This document shows positions 1-7,423 of a stretch of 32,825 nt of DNA, in pieces. Within the stretch, counting starts at the first letter, position 1, and each line of letters opens with the position of its first letter. A model generated the notes under the pieces. It was not told the origin of the DNA. It did not search any database and saw only the letters and a list, made by a program, of their open reading frames with translations. Both the position numbers and the translations under genes were made by a program. The DNA is from Methanosuratincolales archaeon (lineage in GTDB: Archaea > Thermoproteota > Methanomethylicia > Methanomethylicales > Methanomethylicaceae): NCBI GenBank assembly GCA_014361445.1, contig JACIVQ010000012.1:1-32825 (forward strand). Reading direction: 5' to 3'.

Positions 1-816
1 TCCTTCATATCTCCTAGAAAGAAAAGCCGTCAGCTTCTGCATGAAGTCCTTCGCCCTATCCTTCTCCCTCCTAGAGTATTCTGTTAAGACCTTATTCAGC
101 GATGGCTTCCTCGAAACTAGGCTCTGGAGCCTCTTCCTCTTGAGCTCGTAAACCCTATGTATGTGGAATAGCCTTGTCAAGTCTACTCTTATCCACCCTA
201 GTTTTGGGTTGAAGCCGTCCAGGCTCCTCTCGTTGCAGTCCCATGCTATCCCTTCCTTTTGGCTCGCTTTCCGTTTGAACCTGAAAGTAACAGTAAGATA
301 CCTTTCATTTAAGATCAGTTCTCCCATATCGGCATCTTTTGGGACTCTGGTCCAGAACCAAGCCTTTGAAACATCGAACCCCAAATACTCGTTAAACGGC
401 TTAACGCTGACCTTAATTATCCCGTCTCTATAAGAGTACAACGTTTCTTTAATTCTAGCAAATTTCTTCTTAACAGTCGGCTTGTTCCCCGACCTCTTCC
501 CTTTAACGTAGCCCCTCCTCCAGGATTTGAGGATAGAATACGCCTGCTTTATCGCCGAATCAACATAATGTTTAGAATAGTTCCAGTCATTCATTAGAAT
601 ACTCCTTAAGTAGTGGTGCCTGAAGCTCCCTTCTTTTGGTATTATTGGGATGGTCCTCTTCCTTCCGTTTTTGTTTGGCTTTTCAACCCACTTTATCTTT
701 GCCCATATCTCGTCTACTGCCCTCTGAAGGAGAAGCCTGTAAGCCTCTAGGAAACTATTAATGTCGTAGCCGTGCTTAACGTTGTAAGCCCTAACCTGAT
801 ACAAGCTCTTTGACAC
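1..816 (-). CDS. tnpB: TnpB (OrfB) RNA-guided nuclease of an IS607/IS605-type element, partial
   Basis: The reverse strand is open from a GTG at 816 to the window edge (272 codons); the C-terminal part lies outside the window. The N-terminus (SKSLYQVRAYNVKHGYDI) and the basic central region (YSILKSWRRGYVKGKRSGNK) are typical of archaeal TnpB. The segment GIAWDCNERSLDGF has the form of the RuvC-I motif, with Asp193 as the likely catalytic residue. The RuvC-II, zinc-finger and RuvC-III parts and the guide RNA at the 3' end would lie beyond position 1. The GTG start sits 2 nt after the stop of the upstream resolvase relic, the tnpA-tnpB arrangement of IS607 elements. The reading frame is undamaged over all that is visible, although its resolvase partner is broken. 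An ATG further in cannot be excluded as the start. Confidence 0.85.
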   Translation of the reverse strand, partial: MSKSLYQVRAYNVKHGYDINSFLEAYRLLLQRAVDEIWAKIKWVEKPNKNGRKRTIPIIPKEGSFRHHYLRSILMNDWNYSKHYVDSAIKQAYSILKSWRRGYVKGKRSGNKPTVKKKFARIKETLYSYRDGIIKVSVKPFNEYLGFDVSKAWFWTRVPKDADMGELILNERYLTVTFRFKRKASQKEGIAWDCNERSLDGFNPKLGWIRVDLTRLFHIHRVYELKRKRLQSLVSRKPSLNKVLTEYSRREKDRAKDFMQKLTAFLSRRYEG

Positions 817-817
817 C

Positions 818-1135
818 TTACACTACCTCCTTATACCTATGGCCCCTCATCCCGTAGAGCTCCCCGGTGGAGTGTGAGGCTATTGTTATAAGTCCTCGAG
901 GAGCTCCTCTTGAGATGCCCTCCTATCATGGTCAATTGCCTCCACCTCGGCTCCAAAAACAAAGATCCTTCTCAATGTCTCAGACCCGAACCCTCACCTC
1001 GCTTTCTGGTATTCTCCTCCTCTCTCCAATAGTTCTTACAACTTTAATCTTCCCTTCCTTATCCCAGCGCTGAATAGTCCTAGTAGTGACGCCGAGAAAC
1101 TTCTTCGCTTCCTTCAGAGTAAGCAGCCTTTCCAT
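818..1135 (-). pseudogene. tnpA: Decayed IS607-type serine resolvase (TnpA)
   Basis: From the ATG at 1135 the reverse strand encodes [20 protein letters not shown] and continues with a MerR-like helix-turn-helix ([15 protein letters not shown]), the usual N-terminus of IS607 TnpA. A stop follows after about 52 residues. In a second frame comes FGAEVEAIDHD...SQEELLEDL, the end of a serine-recombinase catalytic domain. A further frame change gives GLITIASHSTGELYGMRG, the usual C-terminus, ending at 818. The catalytic core with the nucleophilic serine (the YARVSS region) is missing. This is therefore an internal deletion plus at least one frameshift, not a working resolvase. An AT-rich TATA-like stretch lies just upstream at about 1147-1175 on the reverse strand. 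Confidence 0.85.
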
Positions 1136-1493
1136 AAAGAGTCATTACAACTTATGTCTATTTAAGTCTATATATTTTGAAACTGTTGACAACGGCAAGT
1201 CATAAGTATTTTTACCTCTTCGGTTGGTTCTCAAAATAAAGGCGAAATTGAAACATAAACAAAGTATGAGGCTAAGATAAACGGATTTGAGTTCAAGGTA
1301 GCTACACCTGATCCCTTTGAGAACCTTCACATACGGGAGATAACGCTCCATACGCAACTTCTGGCTCTTAGGAATGTTAGAAGAGCGTGCTGAAAAGTAT
1401 TAAATAAAATCGAAGGCAATAAGCGATTACAGAACAGAGGGATTGTTCATTCTGAATGGAAGCAATCGACCGTTTCCATGATCACATGCCCGG
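1136..1493. other. Intergenic stretch with a short ORF relic
   Basis: No convincing gene is seen. A forward-strand frame from about 1288 reads EFKVATPDPFENLHIREIT and continues to a stop at about 1394. It looks like real protein sequence but has no start codon, so it may be the tail of a gene displaced by the neighbouring insertion element. The reverse-strand ORF here (70 codons, rich in Leu/Tyr/Asn) shows no recognisable domain. The last 25 bases hold a partial copy of hypE sequence, listed separately. Confidence 0.4.
1469..1493 (-). repeat. 25-bp partial copy of hypE coding sequence directly after its stop codon
   Basis: Positions 1469-1493 match 1555-1579 inside hypE (the codons for PGYVIMETV) at 24 of 25 bases, offset 86 bp. 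The copy abuts the hypE stop codon (1494-1496). It looks like the remains of a short tandem duplication of the gene's 3' end. Confidence 0.85.
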
Positions 1494-2516
1494 TCAGCAG
1501 ATCCTTGGTGTAGGCTCCCCCAACGGCGGATTTATCACCCTCTTTCCGCCCACCACCGTTTCCATGATCACATACCCGGGGCGCTCTTTCTTGACATGGC
1601 CTATGATTCTCGCCTCTCTCCCCTCATTTGTTGAACGAATGGCCTCGAGTACCCTCTCCGCATCTTCCTCCCTCACGCCCAATACTGCCCTTCCTTCACA
1701 AACAAGCTCAAGAGGGTCCATGCCGAGCATCTCGCAAGCCCCTCTGACCTCGTCCCTAATTGGTATCTCTTCCTCTTTGATCCATATGGACACATTTGAT
1801 CGGGCCGCCATCTCGTTCAAAGCCATGGCCAGTCCCCCCCTTGTAGGGTCTTTTGCTGCTGTGATCCGCCCTGCACTCATGGCCTTATCCATTAGATTCC
1901 AGAGGGGCGCCACATCTGAGATCAGGGTTGTCTTAAATTCTATACCCTCTCTCAGGGATGCTATGACAATGCCGTGATCTCCTATGGGCCCTGTAACTAT
2001 TATCTTATCCCCCTCACAAAGGCCGGAATCTAATATTGCTTTCCCCTTCTCGACCACTCCGATGCCCGCCGTGGATATCACTATTCCATCCAACTTTCCC
2101 TTTGGCATGACTTTAAAGTCACCGTGTATCAGTGCCATTCCGACCTCTTCTATTGTCGCATTGATGGAGATAAAGATCCTTTCCAGATCCCGGAGTGGAA
2201 ATCCCTCCTCCACAACGACTGTGTCCGTCATGGCAATGGGTCTCGCTCCCATCATTGCGAGATCATTCACTGTGCCACACACTGAGAGCCTACCTATATC
2301 TCCTCCTGGAAAGAATATTGGATTAACTGTATGTGCGTCCGAGGAGACCACGAGCTCCTTTCCATTTAAGGGAAGGGTGGCACCATCATCGAATTCGTCG
2401 AGCCCAACACCTTTTTCAACTTTTCTCTTCCTTATGTTGCCCAGTATGACACTTCTCAGCAATTCATTCATTATAGTGCCGCCTGCACCATGGCTTAGCT
2501 GAATTCTCCCTTCCAT
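1494..2516 (-). CDS. hypE: Hydrogenase maturation protein HypE (carbamoyl dehydratase)
   Basis: 340 residues, the normal length of HypE, which dehydrates the carbamoyl group carried on its C-terminal cysteine to a thiocyanate. HypC/HypD then transfer this as the CN ligand of the [NiFe]-hydrogenase iron. The sequence starts MEGRIQLSHGAGG, the family's glycine-rich opening. It has the PurM-like ATP-binding core (DDGATLPL, SSDAHTVNPIFFPGGDIG, GTVNDLAMMGA, DPTRGGLA) and ends in the diagnostic PRIC with the acceptor cysteine at the very C-terminus. It is divergent from the eS8 gene, with 79 bp between them holding both promoters. HypA lies 0.6 kb away; HypB, C, D and F and the hydrogenase itself are not in the window. 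Cytoplasmic. Confidence 0.96.
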   Translation of the reverse strand: MEGRIQLSHGAGGTIMNELLRSVILGNIRKRKVEKGVGLDEFDDGATLPLNGKELVVSSDAHTVNPIFFPGGDIGRLSVCGTVNDLAMMGARPIAMTDTVVVEEGFPLRDLERIFISINATIEEVGMALIHGDFKVMPKGKLDGIVISTAGIGVVEKGKAILDSGLCEGDKIIVTGPIGDHGIVIASLREGIEFKTTLISDVAPLWNLMDKAMSAGRITAAKDPTRGGLAMALNEMAARSNVSIWIKEEEIPIRDEVRGACEMLGMDPLELVCEGRAVLGVREEDAERVLEAIRSTNEGREARIIGHVKKERPGYVIMETVVGGKRVINPPLGEPTPRIC

Positions 2517-2595
2517 TTTCTATCCCTTTCTCAAGATGATTCAAAAAACTTATATTTGTATTTACTTTATCTACCGTGTTCTTTGAGGGATCTGG
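2517..2595. promoter_or_regulatory. Divergent promoter region of hypE and the eS8 gene
   Basis: 79 bp between divergent starts. AT-rich TATA-like sequence (ACTTATATTTGTATTTACTT, about 2549-2568) serves one or both directions. A GAGGGA Shine-Dalgarno-like motif (2585-2590) precedes the eS8 ATG. Confidence 0.5.
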
Positions 2596-2982
2596 ATGAG
2601 CTATTACCAAGGACGGGACAACAAGAAACCGACTGGCGGAAGGTTTAGGATTAGCAGGAAGAAACGGAGATATGAATTGGGCTCCCCTCCCATTGAGACA
2701 TCATTGGCATCTGAGGGGGAGCGCAGGAGCCCAGAAAGGGGCTATGGAGGGAATGTAAAGGTTAAGCTTGAGGAGGCTTTGTTTGTAAACGTAACCGACC
2801 CTAAGACCAAAATTACAAAGAAGTGCCGAATTGTTAAAGTCAAAGACAATCCCTCCAACGTAGACTACGCCAGAAGAGGTATAATAACAAAGGGCGCCAT
2901 AGTTGAGACCGAGCTCGGCGACGCGAGGATCACTTCAAGACCAGGGCAGCATGGCCTGTTGAATGCTGTCCTCATTAAGTAA
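2596..2982 (+). CDS. rps8e: Small-subunit ribosomal protein eS8 (S8e)
   Basis: 128 residues, the usual length of archaeal S8e. It begins MSYYQGRDNKKPTGGR, followed by the basic stretch FRISRKKRRYELGSPP, and ends ITSRPGQHGLLNAVLIK, all typical of the family. It is a component of the 30S subunit that binds 16S rRNA and is found in archaea and eukaryotes but not bacteria, so it is a firm domain marker. The ATG at 2596 follows GAGGGA by 5 nt. A 39-bp piece of the coding sequence (2794-2832, codons around TDPKTKITKKCRI) is repeated exactly downstream of the gene. Confidence 0.97.
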   Translation: MSYYQGRDNKKPTGGRFRISRKKRRYELGSPPIETSLASEGERRSPERGYGGNVKVKLEEALFVNVTDPKTKITKKCRIVKVKDNPSNVDYARRGIITKGAIVETELGDARITSRPGQHGLLNAVLIK

Positions 2983-3034
2983 TTTTTATTTTATTATGGT
3001 CATTGAACCAAACTATAATCTATAATTATTTATT

Positions 3035-3073
3035 ACCGACCCTAAGACCAAAATTACAAAGAAGTGCCGAATT
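3035..3073 (+). repeat. 39-bp exact copy of an internal eS8 gene segment
   Basis: Identical over 39 bp to 2794-2832 inside the eS8 gene, offset 241 bp. It lies 52 bp after the eS8 stop and abuts, by two bases overlapping, the hypA stop codon (3072-3074). It has no reading role here. It could be a template-switch duplication or an assembly artefact. Confidence 0.95.
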
Positions 3074-3437
3074 ATTTTCTCGTGCCTCTGACCCTCTTAA
3101 GAAGGAGCTCTCTGCCCTTCTCCACCCTCAGCTCCCCTCCACAGTATTGGCATTTGAATGATAAAGGCATCGATCCCAGATCCTTCAAGTTAATTTTGAT
3201 CTCTTTTCCACAACTACTGCACCTTAGCACAGGATCCTTTCTCTTGATATAGATCTTGCAGCCTTCAGCCAGAGTACCTTGAGAGACTAGCTTAAGTGAG
3301 AACCTAAATTGTGCAGGATCTATATGTGTCATCCCGCCGATCTCGATGTAAACCGCCTCGATCTTCTTAAAACCCTGCTCCCTACTCAAGCCCTCCAGAA
3401 AATCCATTACACTTGCGGCTAAGGATAACTCGTGCAA
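3072..3437 (-). CDS. hypA: Hydrogenase nickel-incorporation protein HypA
   Basis: 121 residues starting MHELSLAASVMDFL. The MHE N-terminus binds nickel through His2. The C-terminal half has the zinc ribbon: LRCSSCGKEI, then FKCQYCGGEL about 25 residues later. HypA works with HypB to deliver Ni2+ to the [NiFe]-hydrogenase large subunit and in some organisms to other nickel enzymes. HypE nearby supports a maturation role. The gene converges with eS8. Its stop codon overlaps the end of the 39-bp eS8-derived repeat. Confidence 0.95.
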   Translation of the reverse strand: MHELSLAASVMDFLEGLSREQGFKKIEAVYIEIGGMTHIDPAQFRFSLKLVSQGTLAEGCKIYIKRKDPVLRCSSCGKEIKINLKDLGSMPLSFKCQYCGGELRVEKGRELLLKRVRGTRK

Positions 3438-3498
3438 TTTAGACCAACTTAGTTAAAGCATTTAAACTCCTAATAAATACTTATTCTAGGCGAACTTC

Positions 3499-3819
3499 AT
3501 GAGTAGGGATAGAAATTATTTGGTCGTATGGCCTGCTTACTTCGACTCCCAGCGTACACGCTTGGAAGGGAGAAAAGTTCCTAAGGCCCTCTCTGTCGAG
3601 GCTCCTTCTGTTGAATTGATTTATGAGGTCTGCAAAGAGCTTGGACTCGCCCCTATACTAGAGCTGGATAAGCGCCTACCGAGGTCCCACTGGGAAAAAT
3701 CTGGGAGAGTTCTAATAAAAAAAGTCAAAAAGAAAACCGATCTGCTCATGGAAATTGGCAAAGCCCTACATGACAAATCGTTGGCCCTCAAATTGAAACC
3801 AGGATCTAAATCTAAATGA
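3499..3819 (+). CDS. srp19: Signal recognition particle subunit SRP19
   Basis: 106 residues, normal for archaeal SRP19. It starts MSRDRNYLVVWPAYFDSQRT; the WPAYFDS segment followed by a Glu-Gly-Arg-Lys/Pro motif (LEGRKVPKALSVEAPS) is the family signature. A basic C-terminus (LIKKVKKKTDLL...LKPGSKSK) follows. SRP19 binds the tips of helices 6 and 8 of 7S RNA and readies it for SRP54. It is divergent from hypA with 61 bp between the starts; the AT-rich stretch at about 3463-3485 probably holds its promoter. Confidence 0.96.
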   Translation: MSRDRNYLVVWPAYFDSQRTRLEGRKVPKALSVEAPSVELIYEVCKELGLAPILELDKRLPRSHWEKSGRVLIKKVKKKTDLLMEIGKALHDKSLALKLKPGSKSK

Positions 3820-4043
3820 TTCGCCTCCTTCCTGATCGGCTTGTCGAAAGCCACTCTAAATAATTAGTCAGGGAAAAGGGCGTCATCAGATCAAAATTGT
3901 TTCATTTACAACTGCTTTAAAGTCTGCGGACTATGCGCACTATAAAACTCAAGCGCCTCAACTCCGTCCAAAACACATAGCCAACTTCTATAACTGATTA
4001 AAATTCTTGACATAGTTATCCAAAATCTTTTAAAATTGATTAT

Positions 4044-4398
4044 AAAGCGAGTGCCCAGAAAACCTAGAGCTTCGGCTCTGGGATGAATGGGCAGATGTTA
4101 AATACCTAGGCTTTAAAGTTAAAGTTGAGGATGCTCCGATGACTGATGAAGCCCATGTTGGCTGAGGTGAGACGGGCAGATTAGCCCATGCCTTAATGAG
4201 AGGTATGGGATAGGGGAGGAGTGACGCCCCCCGAACCAGCATATGTGGCCGGAACGCAACGCCACAAAGGCAGGCTGAACGCTGGAACCTCGCACCATAC
4301 GGTGTGCTTCCAACAAAACGGGCTGGAGGGCGACCGATGAAGCCTAAACTGGAGAAAAAGCTGGAAGCTCCCGACTTTAGTCGCGGAGAGGACGTCAC
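4044..4398 (+). mobile_element. IS605-like miniature element with omega-RNA-like 3' end, copy 1
   Basis: 355 bp, beginning after TTAT with AAAGCGAGTGCCCAGAAAAC and ending GGAGAGGACGTCAC. It shares both ends and most of its interior with the copies at 22355-22704 and 29296-29647. In order it has a left-end hairpin (about 4063-4082, GAGC/GCTC), a TATA-like GTTAAATACC, a hairpin CCCATGCC/GGTATGGG, a GGGG/CCCC hairpin, a CCAGC/GCTGG helix enclosing GTGGC/GCCAC, a CACC/GGTG hairpin and a terminal hairpin CTCCCGACTTTAGTCG. The terminal hairpin closely resembles IS200/IS605 right ends, which form the 3' end of TnpB guide RNA. One frame just before it reads EKAGSSRL-stop, like many TnpB C-termini. 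No transposase ORF is present. It points into the CBS-treT operon. Confidence 0.75.
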
Positions 4399-4445
4399 AT
4401 GGAAAAATGGTTATAATTCACAAAAACAATTATATTGTGAAGCTT

Positions 4446-5294
4446 ATGAAGATAAGCGAATTTGTTTCTTCAAATTTTGCAGCGAAGGTAAACGATCCGC
4501 TTATAAAGGCGGCGAGTCTTATCGGGGGCGGAAAAGGTCGTTACAGATTAGTAGTGACAGACGATGATGGTACAGTCAGGGGGGTTATTAGCGGAAGAAG
4601 GATTCTCGAGGTGCTAATCGGAAGGCGGGCAACTTCTGTCATTGAAGAGAAAGGTCTAGACCTGACATTAAACGAGCCGGTAAACCTTTTCATGGACGAG
4701 GCTCATCAAATCTTTTTAGAGGATGTCAACCTGGAGACTGTTTTGAAATATATTGGAGAAAATATGGCAGGGTATGTAATATTAGTGGATCAGTCTGGTA
4801 GGTTCAAAGGAATTGTTGAGGAGATAGGATTTCTGGAGAGGCTCAAAGGGAAAAAAATCGGAATTAGGGTCGAGGAGATAATGAGTGTAAGACTCCATAC
4901 AGAAAATATAGGGGCGACTGTTTGTGATGCTTCGATAAGAATGGTGAACGAAAGGGTGAGGCGGCTCCCGATCCTTGAGGGAGGGAAGGTGGTGGGGTTG
5001 ATAACAATCAGCGACATCCTAAAGCAACTCGCTAGCGCAAAAGAGGCGGGCATAGAGGCTGCGGTGTACGACATCTTCAATCGCAAGGTAGAAGAGGTGA
5101 TGACAAAGAAGATTGTTGGTGTAGAACCTGATGCAGACGTGGGTGAGGCCGTTAAGAGCCTCTTAGAAATGGATGTGAGCGGACTCTTAGTCTTTCGAAG
5201 GGAGGATCTTGTTGGAATAGTCTCTAGGATCGACATTGTAGGGAAGACTGCAAGGATCAAGGGCATAGAGCAGATGGTCGAGATGATGCTCTGA
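4446..5294 (+). CDS. Four-CBS-domain protein next to trehalose synthase
   Basis: 282 residues from the ATG at 4446, the preferred start because it opens MKISEFVSSNF, a usual CBS-protein start. An in-frame ATG at 4407 would add 13 residues reaching almost to the inserted element. Four CBS motifs occupy the whole chain (about residues 5-60, 75-130, 140-195 and 215-275), e.g. RVRRLPILEGGKVVGLITIS and DLVGIVSRIDIV. There is no enzyme domain. CBS pairs usually bind adenine nucleotides, so this may be an energy-state sensor. The stop codon directly precedes the ATG of treT, so the two are almost certainly co-translated and this protein may regulate trehalose synthesis. The element at 4044-4398 ends 47 bp upstream; a TATA-like TTATAATT at 4411-4418 lies after it. 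Confidence 0.85.
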   Translation: MKISEFVSSNFAAKVNDPLIKAASLIGGGKGRYRLVVTDDDGTVRGVISGRRILEVLIGRRATSVIEEKGLDLTLNEPVNLFMDEAHQIFLEDVNLETVLKYIGENMAGYVILVDQSGRFKGIVEEIGFLERLKGKKIGIRVEEIMSVRLHTENIGATVCDASIRMVNERVRRLPILEGGKVVGLITISDILKQLASAKEAGIEAAVYDIFNRKVEEVMTKKIVGVEPDADVGEAVKSLLEMDVSGLLVFRREDLVGIVSRIDIVGKTARIKGIEQMVEMML

Positions 5295-6506
5295 ATGGCG
5301 AGGATAGAGGATTATGCCCCCATAGTGGGTAAAGGGGAGGTAGAGAGCATAAAGGAGCTGGCGGAACATGTTAAAGGAGCCAAAGTACTCCACGTAAACG
5401 CCACGAAGTTCGGCGGCGGGGTTGCCGAGATCTTGAGCAGGGTTGTACCACTGGCAACATCAGTAGGGCTCAAGGCTGAGTGGGAGACCATTCAGGGAGA
5501 GAAGGAATTCTTTTTCGTAACTAAAAAAATTCATAATGCCCTACAGGGTGACGGGTCGGTATTCTTGGATGAGGAAATGATGAGGTTATACCTAGAGACG
5601 AACAGGAGGAACGCCTCGATCATAAGAGATGACGCAGAGGTTATAGTAATTCATGACCCCCAACCCTTGCCTTTAATTGAAAATAAGAAGGGCGGGAAAT
5701 GGGTCTGGCGCTGCCATATCGATACATCAAGCCCAAATATTGAAGTTTGGTCAAGGTTGAGTGGATATGTCAGGAAGTACGATGCTGCTGTATTTTCATT
5801 GGAGAGGTACATACCAAAGGACCTCCAGGGTATGAGGGTTTTGATAGATTATCCAACAATTGATCCTTTGGCTGTGAAGAATATGCAATTGACCCCGACC
5901 GAGATCCAGAAAGTGTTGGAGAGGTATGGCGTTGACCCCGAGAGACCTATCGTTGGGCAGGTCGCTAGGTTCGATCCCTGGAAGAACCCCACTGGTGCGA
6001 TCGATGTCTTCAGGATGGTTAGGAATGAGTTGGACAACCTTCAACTATTACTGATTGGATCCTTTGCGCTTGATGATGCCGAGGGTGAGGAGTGGTACAA
6101 TAAGACAGTGAAATATGCTGGGGGCGACAAAGACATCCATATACTCACAAATCTGGACGGGGTGATGGACAAGGAGGTGAACGCGTTCCAGAGGTCTTTC
6201 AATGCTGCGTTGCAGCTATCGACCCGCGAGGGGTTCGGGTTGACCGTGGCAGAGGCGCTGTGGAAGGGCGTACCGGTCGTAGGTACAAAGGCCGGAGGGA
6301 TTACGTTGCAGGTCATAGACGGCGTCACGGGGTATCTTGTGGATTGTATAGAAGAGGCGGCAGAGAGGGTAAAAATTTTAATAAAGAAGCCCTGGCTTGC
6401 TAGGGAGCTCGGGTATGCAGGAAGGCAGCACGTGAAGTTGAACTTTTTGATAACTAAGGGATTGAAGAACTATCTGAGGATGCATATCGACTTGGTTGGA
6501 AAGTGA
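5295..6506 (+). CDS. treT: Trehalose glycosyltransferring synthase TreT (GT4)
   Basis: 403 residues. TreT makes trehalose in one step from a nucleotide-activated glucose and free glucose. The N-terminal Rossmann domain has KVLHVNATKFGGGVAEILSR, the family hallmark, then IHDPQPLPL and WVWRCHIDTSSP, seen in TreT/trehalose-phosphorylase-type GT4 enzymes. The C-terminal domain has VGQVARFDPWKNPTGAIDVF and the donor-site stretch QLSTREGFGLTVAEALWKG, with the E-x7-E pattern of retaining GT4 enzymes. No signal peptide; cytoplasmic. The start codon follows immediately after the stop of the CBS gene. Product is trehalose as compatible solute or reserve; other GT4 acceptors cannot be excluded from sequence alone. 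Confidence 0.9.
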   Translation: MARIEDYAPIVGKGEVESIKELAEHVKGAKVLHVNATKFGGGVAEILSRVVPLATSVGLKAEWETIQGEKEFFFVTKKIHNALQGDGSVFLDEEMMRLYLETNRRNASIIRDDAEVIVIHDPQPLPLIENKKGGKWVWRCHIDTSSPNIEVWSRLSGYVRKYDAAVFSLERYIPKDLQGMRVLIDYPTIDPLAVKNMQLTPTEIQKVLERYGVDPERPIVGQVARFDPWKNPTGAIDVFRMVRNELDNLQLLLIGSFALDDAEGEEWYNKTVKYAGGDKDIHILTNLDGVMDKEVNAFQRSFNAALQLSTREGFGLTVAEALWKGVPVVGTKAGGITLQVIDGVTGYLVDCIEEAAERVKILIKKPWLARELGYAGRQHVKLNFLITKGLKNYLRMHIDLVGK

Positions 6507-6638
6507 ACTGCCCCCGCCCTCTCGACGGGATCTTCTTGTGAAGGTTTTATAAAATTTGGAGGGACTTCGAACACTCCACGATCTTAGTCCGGAAATGGTT
6601 AGATGCCCCCTTATACAATGGTCTTCGTCTCAACGGAG

Positions 6639-7379
6639 TTAAACTTTGGCTTCAGTTCTCTTTTCAGGATAAGCCTCCAGGTATATCCTCTTGCTTCTGG
6701 AATCGAGCATCGGCCTACTAAGACGCTCGAGGATCTCTACAACTCTCTGAAGGGCTGAGCCTGGAATGCCAACCATCATTTCATTCCGACCAAAATCTGT
6801 CGCGGATCGTGAGCCGTAGCAGCCGAGACCTATCTGCAATTCATTCTTAAGATAAGAAGAGACCGCGACGCCCGAACAGACGCTGGCTTCTGTTTGTAGG
6901 TCTATCTTAAGATGGTTTCCCTCTTTGTATCCCCATGTGTGACAGAGCCACATCGCCTGTTCCGGTAAAACCCTGAGGATCACGGTGTCTGGGTCAATCA
7001 GACCGCGATTTAGTGGTGCTACTAGTACATACGCCACCGCCCCTGGCATCATCTTGGTGTTTGCTCCTAAGGATCTTATCGCCGCCTCGGGGTTCTCGAA
7101 CAACCCCAGTGAATGGTGGACCTCACCCTTTAGAACTCTCTCCTTGACCGGGGCGCCGAAGGATCCGGGCCCTGGACCGCAGGCCATCTCCGTTGGTGAG
7201 ACGGCAAGGGCTTTGCCCCAGGTCGCCTCCATTACGGCTTGGCAAAAACGAATCCTCTTTGCCGGTACTTCGAAACCCTCAGGAACCGTGTCGCCAGGTT
7301 TGAGAAATTTTACAGCCAAAGGAGGTTTCTCGAGTTCTAAGGATCTTTCTAACCTTTTAGAGATCTCCCCATAATCCAT
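6639..7379 (-). CDS. DUF169 family protein
   Basis: 246 residues from the ATG at 7379 (MDYGEISKRLERSL), chosen because AAAGGTGG lies 8 nt upstream; an in-frame ATG at 7409 would add ten residues with no such site. The family is recognised by KPPLAVKFL near the N-terminus, then RFCQAVMEAT, CGPGPGSFG and the late QIGLGCYGSR with conserved cysteines. The family occurs in anaerobic archaea and bacteria and its biochemical function is not established. The conserved cysteines suggest metal or cofactor binding, but that is inference. It is probably co-transcribed with the homoserine dehydrogenase gene upstream (44 bp gap). Confidence 0.85.
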   Translation of the reverse strand: MDYGEISKRLERSLELEKPPLAVKFLKPGDTVPEGFEVPAKRIRFCQAVMEATWGKALAVSPTEMACGPGPGSFGAPVKERVLKGEVHHSLGLFENPEAAIRSLGANTKMMPGAVAYVLVAPLNRGLIDPDTVILRVLPEQAMWLCHTWGYKEGNHLKIDLQTEASVCSGVAVSSYLKNELQIGLGCYGSRSATDFGRNEMMVGIPGSALQRVVEILERLSRPMLDSRSKRIYLEAYPEKRTEAKV

Positions 7380-7423
7380 GTATATACGTCCACCTTTTTG
7401 ATGATTCATAAATACATGAATTT

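Noticed and set aside
1145-1357. 70-codon reverse ORF upstream of the resolvase relic
   Set aside because: Low-complexity, no domain, and it occupies the AT-rich promoter region of tnpA.
4304-4567. Forward ORF MLPTKRAGGRPMKPKLEKKL spanning the end of element copy 1
   Set aside because: It starts in the element and runs out of frame through the CBS gene, which is clearly coded in another frame.
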